Shown one piece after another: positions 58,737 through 64,000 of a stretch of DNA of 64,000 bases. The stretch's first letter is position 1, and each line of letters starts with the position of its first letter. The notes beneath the pieces were generated by a model. That model worked only from the letters and a program-made list of their open reading frames with translations, made no database searches and was not told the origin of the DNA. The translations under genes were made by a program, and so were the position numbers. The DNA is taken from assembly GCF_900116135.1 (NCBI RefSeq), contig NZ_FOZX01000002.1, positions 186,001-250,000 of the forward strand, read 5' to 3'. The DNA is from Saccharopolyspora flava. Lineage in GTDB: Bacteria > Actinomycetota > Actinomycetes > Mycobacteriales > Pseudonocardiaceae.

Positions 58737-59578
58737 CCGTCCCCCAGCAGCGCCCAGGGCCGCAGATCCGGCGCGGCCTGCTGTCCCCGAGTGCAGTGTG
58801 CCCGGAAATCGCACCACGAGCAGTGCGGTCCGGTGCGGACCGGAAACGCCTCCTCCGCAACGTCGTTCGCGTTCGCCGAGTCCAGCGCGTCGGTCGCTTC
58901 CTGGATCTCACCCGCCAGCCGTTCGGCCCGCTCCCGGAGGCCGTCGAGGGATTCGGCGGTGTGATCCCAGGCCGTGACCGTACCGGTGGGCAGGTGGTGC
59001 AGCTCCACCCGGTTGCACCGCCGGCGCAGGGTCTTGCGCACCGCCATCGCGTACAGGCCCAGGGCCAGCGAGTTCTTCGCGTCGTCGACCCGGAGACCGT
59101 GCCTGCCGGTCTTGTAGTCGACGATCACCAGCTCGCCGTCGCGCTCGTCGACGCGGTCCACCCGGCCCTCGGCGATGATCTCGCCGACCGGCGCCGACAC
59201 CCAGCGCTCGACGGCGACCGGGGTGAAGTCCGCGGGCAGCGCGGACACGTAGTCGTGGACCCAGCGCTGCGCGCGCCGCCGGTGCTCGGCGGCCTGCTCG
59301 GAATCGGCGAACCCGTCGGACTTCCAGCACCGGTGCACCAGCAGCTCGGCGCGCTGCGGGGTGCGCTGGTCCCGCGGCAGCTCGAAGTAGGCCTTGAGCG
59401 CGTTGTGCACGACCGCGCCGAGAGTGGCGTTCGCCCAGGCCCCACCGCGTTTCGGCGCTGGTCTGTCGAGGTAGGCCATCCGGTAGCGGCGCGGGCATCC
59501 CGCCCACGTCGACAGGCGGGCCGGGGTGACCCGCACGAGCTTGTCGGGGATGCCTTCCAGGCCGAGCTGCTGCTGCAC
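58733..59578 (-). CDS. RecB-family Fe-S nuclease
   Basis: 281 residues from GTG 59578 (VQQQLGLEGIPDKLVRVTPA). The PD-(D/E)XK motif is GRVDRVDERDGELVIVDYKTG (D, D, K about 135-155). The Cys for an iron-sulfur cluster are in CPRRYRM at the front and CSWCDFRAHC at the end (four in all). Such proteins resemble Cas4/AddB nuclease domains and act in repair, usually as stand-alone exonucleases in actinobacteria. It is coupled to a small membrane protein. The substrate end and polarity are unknown. Confidence 0.9.
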   Translation of the reverse strand: MQQQLGLEGIPDKLVRVTPARLSTWAGCPRRYRMAYLDRPAPKRGGAWANATLGAVVHNALKAYFELPRDQRTPQRAELLVHRCWKSDGFADSEQAAEHRRRAQRWVHDYVSALPADFTPVAVERWVSAPVGEIIAEGRVDRVDERDGELVIVDYKTGRHGLRVDDAKNSLALGLYAMAVRKTLRRRCNRVELHHLPTGTVTAWDHTAESLDGLRERAERLAGEIQEATDALDSANANDVAEEAFPVRTGPHCSWCDFRAHCTRGQQAAPDLRPWALLGDG

Positions 59579-59613
59579 GCCGACCACACTACGCAGAACG
59601 GCCGACGCGGGGT

Positions 59614-60486
59614 TCAGCTGATCACCTTGCTCCCGGTGCAGCGCGCGATGATCCGCTCCAGCGAGTCCGGGGCGGTGGTCTCCTGGCCGATCCGGATCGT
59701 CTTGTTGGTGCCGTGGTAGTCGCTGCTGCCGGTCGGGATCAGGTCCAGCTCGGCGGCGAGCTCGCGCAGCTTCGCCCTGGTCGGCTCGTCGTGATCGGGG
59801 TGATCGACCTCGACCCCGGCGAGGCCGTGATCGGCCAGTTCGGCGATCACCTCGGCGTTGACCACCGGTCCCCGCTTGTAGGCGAAGGGGTGCGCCAGCA
59901 CGGTCGCCCCGCCGGCTTCGGCGATCATCGTGATCGCCCGCCGCACGGGGGTGTCGGTGCGCGGCAGGTAGTAGCTGCCGCCGCTGCTGAGGTACTTGGC
60001 GAAGGCCTCGTCGACGCTGGCGACCGTGCCGGCCGCGACGAGCGCGCGGGCCAGGTGCGGGCGTCCGCCCGGCGAGTCCGGCGGCAGTCCCGCCATGATC
60101 GCCTCGGGGTCGATCGGGAAGCCGTCGTCGGCCATCTGCCGGGCCATCTGGTGCAGCCGCTCGCGGCGTTCGGCGCGCAGCCGCGACTGCTCGCGGACCA
60201 GGGCGGGCGAGGCCGGGTCGAAGAGGTAGGCGAGCAGGTGGACGGTGACCTTGCCGCCGTTGCCGTCGGGGCTGGAGCAGGACAGCTCCGCACCCGGGAC
60301 CAGCCGGAACGTTCCGGGACGACCGAGTTCGCGCACCGCGCGCTCGGCCTCCGCCCAGCCGGCGGTCGTGTCGTGGTCGGTGATCGCGATCGCGTCCAGC
60401 CCGGCCGCGACGGCCGTCGCCACCAGCTCGGACGGCGTGTCGGTCCCGTCGGACTCGGTGGAATGCGCGTGCAGGTCGATGAGCAC
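59614..60486 (-). CDS. PHP-domain phosphoesterase
   Basis: 290 residues. The N-terminal PHP motif MLIDLHAHSTESDGTDTP has the HxH metal ligands, followed by ITDHDTTAG and later GSDYHGTNK as the D-x-H ligand. This fold binds three metals and hydrolyses phosphoesters, including 3',5'-nucleotide phosphates in related enzymes. The 290-residue size and the segment FRLVPGAELSCSSPDGNGG match the actinobacterial YciV/TrpH-like group. The true substrate is not predictable here. Confidence 0.92.
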   Translation of the reverse strand: MLIDLHAHSTESDGTDTPSELVATAVAAGLDAIAITDHDTTAGWAEAERAVRELGRPGTFRLVPGAELSCSSPDGNGGKVTVHLLAYLFDPASPALVREQSRLRAERRERLHQMARQMADDGFPIDPEAIMAGLPPDSPGGRPHLARALVAAGTVASVDEAFAKYLSSGGSYYLPRTDTPVRRAITMIAEAGGATVLAHPFAYKRGPVVNAEVIAELADHGLAGVEVDHPDHDEPTRAKLRELAAELDLIPTGSSDYHGTNKTIRIGQETTAPDSLERIIARCTGSKVIS

Positions 60487-60527
60487 ACCTCAGTGTGACC
60501 CATGACGGACTGCGAGGAAGCCTCGAG

Positions 60528-60558
60528 CCGGTGATCCCGGACACGCCGGGACCACCGG
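60528..60558 (-). terminator. Hairpin after the PH-domain gene
   Basis: A 13-bp stem CCGGTGATCCCGG with one mismatch and a 5-base loop, 10 bases past the stop at 60569 on the minus strand. It is on the downstream side of the PH-domain gene. Confidence 0.6.
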
Positions 60559-60568
60559 TCCCCGAGGA

Positions 60569-61141
60569 CTACAGCTTGGCCGTCTTCCGCTTGCCCACCG
60601 CGGCTCGGCGAGCCTTGAGCATCGAGAAGCGGTCTTGCTGCTGGCCCTTCTTGTCGCCGAAGACCAGGCCGGAGATCGCGTCCTCCACCTCGGTCGGGTT
60701 CGGGACGTACTCGATCCGGTTGAGCGCCTGGATCTGACCCGCTGATTCGACGATCAGCGTGCCGTAACCCATCATGCGCCCCATCAGCGAGCGGTGGAAG
60801 GTGAGGTCCGTGACCTTGGTGACCGGCATCATCGCCACGTTGGTGGTGAAGATCCCGGTCGTGATCAGGAACCGCTTGTCGGTCACGACGATGCGCTCCA
60901 CGTACCAGTCGAGGACCTGGTAGGTGAAGCGGATCAGCACGACCAACCCGGCGTACCAGAGGATGTTCTGGAACAACCAGGAGCTGCCGGCGGGCAACAG
61001 GTACGACACCAGGACGAGACCGACGAGAAGACCCGCCGCCTCGAACAGGTCCCACACCAGGGCTGCCCAGTGACGCCGAACCCGGATCACCCGGCGTTCG
61101 GAGTCCAGCAGGTACTCGTCGGGATCCCTAGGAGCGAACAT
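60569..61141 (-). CDS. PH-domain membrane protein
   Basis: 190 residues. Two membrane helices at about 25-50 (ALVWDLFEAAGLLVGLVLVS) and 58-80, then a bacterial PH (bPH_2) domain with VERIVVTDKRFLITTGIFTT and MGRMMGYGTLIVESAGQI. A basic C-terminus follows. Bacterial PH proteins act at membranes and are mostly uncharacterised. It is upstream of the PHP gene on the same strand, but an 83-bp gap and hairpin separate them. Confidence 0.85.
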   Translation of the reverse strand: MFAPRDPDEYLLDSERRVIRVRRHWAALVWDLFEAAGLLVGLVLVSYLLPAGSSWLFQNILWYAGLVVLIRFTYQVLDWYVERIVVTDKRFLITTGIFTTNVAMMPVTKVTDLTFHRSLMGRMMGYGTLIVESAGQIQALNRIEYVPNPTEVEDAISGLVFGDKKGQQQDRFSMLKARRAAVGKRKTAKL

Positions 61142-61165
61142 GGCACCCGCCTCCCGGTTCTCGTT

Positions 61166-61324
61166 TTAAGCCTGGAAGAGGTTCTGCATGAAGGTGATGA
61201 CGGCTTCTGCAGCACCACGAAGACTCGCCAGGATGCCGTTCACGACATTGCTGGCTTGGTCCGGCGCGGAAAACAAGAAGAACAGGAGGAACGCAACCAC
61301 TGCCCAGGTGAGGATTTTCTTCAT
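61166..61324 (-). CDS. Small single-helix membrane protein
   Basis: 52 residues from ATG 61324 (or GTG 61330). The N-terminal helix MKKILTWAVVAFLLFFLF is followed by a second weak helix (VNGILASLRGAAEAVITFMQ). No domain is known. It lies 24 bases upstream of the PH-domain start on the same strand, so it may be the first gene of that unit. Confidence 0.7.
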   Translation of the reverse strand: MKKILTWAVVAFLLFFLFSAPDQASNVVNGILASLRGAAEAVITFMQNLFQA

Positions 61325-61476
61325 GTTCACTGTGACGCACCCCGTCCGAAAAAGCCCTTGAGTAGCACAGGCGCCTGCTGATCCGTTGTACCGCACTCCG
61401 CCCCTTAACGGCAGCTTTGTACCGCACTTGGGTCAGTCGTTTCCGGGCAGGCCCGGACCAACTACCCTCCGTGTTG

Positions 61477-61905
61477 ATGATCGTATCCGAGAATCCCGTG
61501 ATCCGCTGCGTCGGAGCTCTCATTTTTGATCCGCGCGGCCGGTTGTGCCTGGTCAAACGCGCCAACGAGCCGGGGAGGGGCAAGTGGTCGATCCCCGGGG
61601 GCCGGGTGGAGCACGGAGAAACCGATCATTCGGCGGTACGGCGCGAGGTTTTCGAGGAAATCGGTCTCGTCGTCACGGTCGGTGATCTTGTGGGCCGGGT
61701 GGAGCGCCCCGCACCCCGGGGAACCTTCGAGATCCTCGACTACTCCTGCTGGAGCAAAGAATGGGAACTTTCCCCTGGTGACGACGCTGCGGACGCAATG
61801 TGGGCGGACAGTGCGACTTTCGCCACACTCGACCGGAATGGAGCCCTGACGGACGGATTGGCCGACGCTCTGCGGTCCTGGGATTGTTTACCCCGCAACG
61901 AGTGA
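61477..61905 (+). CDS. Nudix hydrolase
   Basis: 142 residues from ATG 61477. The Nudix box spans about residues 41-63: it starts GGRVEHGET and ends RREVFEEIGL, with all catalytic Glu present. MutT-like enzymes cleave nucleoside diphosphate-linked substrates such as oxidised dNTPs or ADP-ribose; the substrate cannot be chosen. No N- or C-terminal extra domain. It is divergent from the small membrane protein gene at 61324. Confidence 0.93.
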   Translation: MIVSENPVIRCVGALIFDPRGRLCLVKRANEPGRGKWSIPGGRVEHGETDHSAVRREVFEEIGLVVTVGDLVGRVERPAPRGTFEILDYSCWSKEWELSPGDDAADAMWADSATFATLDRNGALTDGLADALRSWDCLPRNE

Positions 61906-62416
61906 GCGCGAATCCCGGCGGGTTACCCGACTCCGGCCGAGTTCGTGACGATCGGTGGCGCAACCCCCGTCCGGACCCCTTTTCCGGATGCCCGAATCAG
62001 TCGACTGGTCCGCTTTCGCGCGGCGCGATCGCTGCCACCTGTGACGTGCGCACGACGCGGTTGTCACCTGCCCACTCGGACGGAGTATCGTTGCCGGTTG
62101 GCTGATGCAGCGCCCACCCAGAGTGGGCCCACCCGCGCGGTGGATGACCTTCGGGAGGTGAGGGATCGTGAGCAGTAGTACCGACAGCGCGCTTCCGTGC
62201 AGTACCAACCGCATCCCCGCCGTGAAGGCCTGCCGCTGATCCAGCGCGGTTGTTCTTCTCCCCGGGCCGGGATGCGACCCCCGCAAGCGAGAGTGATCTC
62301 CGCCCGAGGGAGCACCGCTGCGGCGCGCGAGTCCGGACCGCCGTCCGGATGACCGTCGACCGGACCACCGGTCCCGCCGTGCACGCCCCGGGCCCCGGAA
62401 CCCCCTGGAGGCCGTC
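61906..62416. other. 511-bp region before corA
   Basis: No long gene. At 62168-62239 a 23-residue frame follows GGGAGGTGAGGG. The left 250 bases show nothing clear. The right part is GC-rich, with CCGG runs (GACCGGACCACCGG) that may fold. No M-box or ykoK-type magnesium riboswitch could be recognised by eye. Confidence 0.6.
62168..62239 (+). CDS. Candidate leader peptide upstream of corA
   Basis: 23 residues from GTG 62168 (VSSSTDSALPCSTNRIPAVK), ending ACR and TGA. GGGAGGTGAGGG lies just upstream and is stronger than the site before corA itself. It ends 177 bases before corA. A regulatory leader ORF controlling corA by translation or folding is an inference; it may be chance. Confidence 0.4.
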   Translation: MSSSTDSALPCSTNRIPAVKACR

Positions 62417-63499
62417 GTGCCGAACCTGCCTTCGCTCGGCCTGCGCAACCGCACCGGTCGCGCCGCCCAGCCCGCCGCCACCCGCGCGCCCGCGCCGGTG
62501 TCCGCCTACGTGGTGGACTGCGGCGTCTACGTCGACGGCCACCGGCTGGAGGGCACCTGGAACCACGCCGACGCCATCGAGGAGGTCCGCGGGCGCGGGA
62601 CCGGGTTCGTCTGGATCGGCCTGCACGAGCCGACCGAGGAGCAGATCAACGGCATCGCCGAGACCTTCGGGCTGCACGAGCTCGCGGTCGAGGACGCGGT
62701 GCACGCGCACCAGCGCCCCAAGCTGGAGCGCTACGACAACACGCTGTTCATGGTGCTCAAGACGGTCCGCTACGCCGACACCGAAACCCGCACGGCGACC
62801 AGCGAGATCGTCGACACCGGTGAGCTGATGGTCTTCCTCGGCCGGGACTTCGTGATCACCGTCCGGCACGGCAAGCACGCCGAGCTGGGCGAGCTGCGCT
62901 GCCGGCTGGAGCAGGACCCGGAGCAGCTGGCGCTGGGCCCGTCGGCGGTGCTGCACGGGGTGGCCGACACGGTCGTCGACAACTACCTCGACGTCACCGA
63001 GGCGATCCAGGACGACATCGACGAGATCGAGGCCGAGGTCTTCGAACCCCGCACCAAGATCGACGCCGAGCAGATCTACCTGATGAAGCGCGAGGTGATG
63101 GAGCTGCGGCGGGCGGTGCAGCCGCTGTCCAAGCCGATGCAGCGGCTGGCCGAGGGCTACACGCCGATGATCGCCGAGGACGTCCGCTCCTACTTCCGCA
63201 ACGTCGAGGACCACCTGGCTCGGGTCTCGGAGATGGTCGGCTCCTTCGACGAGCTGCTGACCACGCTGGTCGACGCCACGCTGGCCAAGATCACGCTCCA
63301 GCAGAACACCGACATGCGCAAGATCTCGGCCTGGGTCGCGATCATCTCCACGCCGACGATGATCGCCGGGATCTACGGCATGAACTTCGACTTCATGCCC
63401 GAAACCGGTTGGAAGTTCGGCTATCCGATGGTGATGGTCGTGATGCTCGTGGCCTGCATCGTGCTGTTCAAGATCTTCCGGAAGAACAAGTGGCTGTAA
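62417..63499 (+). CDS. corA: Magnesium/cobalt transporter CorA
   Basis: 360 residues from GTG 62417. An N-terminal alpha/beta cytoplasmic domain (VDGHRLEGTWNHADAIEEV), long helices, then two membrane helices at the end. The conserved YGMNFDFMPE loop (about 320-329) holds the GMN selectivity motif between the two helices. The C-terminus is basic (FRKNKWL). It forms a pentameric channel for Mg2+ and Co2+. A small leader ORF precedes it. Confidence 0.95.
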   Translation: MPNLPSLGLRNRTGRAAQPAATRAPAPVSAYVVDCGVYVDGHRLEGTWNHADAIEEVRGRGTGFVWIGLHEPTEEQINGIAETFGLHELAVEDAVHAHQRPKLERYDNTLFMVLKTVRYADTETRTATSEIVDTGELMVFLGRDFVITVRHGKHAELGELRCRLEQDPEQLALGPSAVLHGVADTVVDNYLDVTEAIQDDIDEIEAEVFEPRTKIDAEQIYLMKREVMELRRAVQPLSKPMQRLAEGYTPMIAEDVRSYFRNVEDHLARVSEMVGSFDELLTTLVDATLAKITLQQNTDMRKISAWVAIISTPTMIAGIYGMNFDFMPETGWKFGYPMVMVVMLVACIVLFKIFRKNKWL

Positions 63500-63549
63500 C
63501 GATTCCGGCCGCTGAGACGATGTTCCAGTTGACAGTGAGGAGGACCGAC

Positions 63550-63723
63550 ATGCAAGCGCTGAACGTCTGCGCGCCGATGCGGCAGCGGCTCCTCAACTCG
63601 CGGCGGTCCCCGGTGTCGCGCCGGCAGACCGCCGAGAAGTTGTTCCGGCACTCCGCTTGGGTGCAGCGAAAACCCGGCGCGATGTGGGACGTGGTCCCCG
63701 CGCCGAGCGCGTCCGCGCGCTGA
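63550..63723 (+). CDS. Small basic protein
   Basis: 57 residues from ATG 63550, with GAGGAGG 5 to 8 bases upstream. It is Arg/Lys-rich (MRQRLLNSRRSPVSRRQTAE), without membrane helix or Cys cluster. It lies 51 bases after corA and may be part of the same transcript. Function unknown. Confidence 0.6.
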   Translation: MQALNVCAPMRQRLLNSRRSPVSRRQTAEKLFRHSAWVQRKPGAMWDVVPAPSASAR

Positions 63724-63812
63724 CGGCACCTGCCCGGGTAGACCGCGGGCCCGCATCGTGAAAACGGATCTGCAGCAACCAGACTCTCGTTTTCCCGTTG
63801 GGAGGCACCGCC

Positions 63813-63908
63813 ATGACTCGCCTGCTCTCCAGCAAGCTCACCTTCCTCGTCGCCCTGCTCGCGGGCTGGATCGCCACGGAGTTCGTGCTCATCGCGAACC
63901 AGCTGTAG
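63813..63908 (+). CDS. 31-residue membrane peptide
   Basis: From ATG 63813 with GGGAGG 6 bases upstream: a basic start (MTRLLSSKL), then one hydrophobic helix (FLVALLAGWIATEFVLIA), ending NQL. Below the usual size for gene callers. The ribosome site and clear helix support a real small membrane protein. Function unknown. Confidence 0.65.
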   Translation: MTRLLSSKLTFLVALLAGWIATEFVLIANQL

Positions 63909-63947
63909 CGGCGCGAAGCGCAGCAGTTTCAACCGAAAACTGGTGTT

Positions 63948-63997
63948 CGTCGTGGGGTGGGGGAAGTTTTCATGAAAACTTCCCCCACCCCACGACG
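63948..63997. repeat. Family B palindrome, copy B6
   Basis: A perfect 50-bp palindrome (25-bp arms starting CGTCGTGGGGTGGGGGAAG), centred on TCATGA, with the core AGTTTTCATGAAAACT. It is the longest perfect palindrome in the window and lies 39 bases after the small membrane peptide stop. Confidence 0.92.
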
Positions 63998-64000
63998 GCG

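Overview
The window is high-GC actinobacterial chromosome. The gene set suggests Pseudonocardiales, probably a Saccharopolyspora-like genus. Pointers are WhiB7, the AdnAB helicase-nuclease pair, UvrD2 with an HRDC tail, EspG/WXG100-type type VII secretion genes, XRE-DUF397 regulator pairs, and frequent GTG starts. The genus is an inference, because no rRNA or marker phylogeny can be run here. No CRISPR array, transposase, prophage or biosynthetic gene cluster was seen.

Layout. (1) 1-3771: the division and translation-rescue block prfB-ftsE-ftsX-smpB, all on the minus strand, followed by a truncated amidohydrolase. (2) 3854-7927: a PadR regulator, a small zinc-ribbon protein, and two identical initiator tRNA genes inside 102-bp direct repeats. 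The repeats bracket an EthD-like protein, a DUF4143 ATPase and a SnoaL-like protein. (3) 8079-24997: a conserved actinobacterial block with UPF0182, PPA1309, a PDZ/Lon-like protease, a DUF2342 metalloprotease, a YgjP-like peptidase, DUF5679, an ABC1 kinase, a methyltransferase, whiB7, uvrD2, nudC and two M16 proteases. From memory this order resembles Mycobacterium tuberculosis around Rv3193c-Rv3199c. (4) 25158-34932: an accessory region with an orphan EspG/PPE-like/lipoprotein/ESX-like operon, an XRE-DUF397 module with divergent partners, and a WXG100 + DUF6973 + lipoprotein cassette bracketed by 75-bp direct repeats, then a zinc metallopeptidase. (5) 34958-58144: the conserved block resumes with a K+ channel, adnB-adnA, a chitinase, an alkyltransferase-like protein, HemD, a TIGR02569 protein, MoeZ, DUF3152, hydrolases, TetR regulators, DUF3107, a ferritin-like protein, rhlE and a beta-propeller protein. 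(6) 58269-64000: a RecB-type nuclease, a PHP phosphoesterase, a PH-domain protein, a Nudix hydrolase, CorA and several very small genes.

Two families of short dispersed palindromic elements run through intergenic spaces. Family A has six copies of about 70-76 bp, with 16-22 bp inverted arms of the type CAGTTTTAGCCATAA and an asymmetric centre. Family B has six cores at five loci, all AGTTTTCATGAAAACT, extended at three loci into perfect palindromes of 36-50 bp. They look like REP/MITE-type elements or bidirectional terminators. They are the least explained feature of the window.

How the genes work together. FtsEX couples septal wall hydrolysis to division. SmpB and RF2 handle ribosome rescue and termination. 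UvrD2, AdnAB, the RecB-type nuclease and the alkyltransferase-like protein form a DNA-repair group. WhiB7 is preceded by a WhiB7-type promoter, a leader ORF and an intrinsic terminator, the arrangement expected for antibiotic-responsive attenuation. The accessory region supplies type VII-type substrates without any secretion machinery, so export would have to use an ESX system encoded elsewhere.
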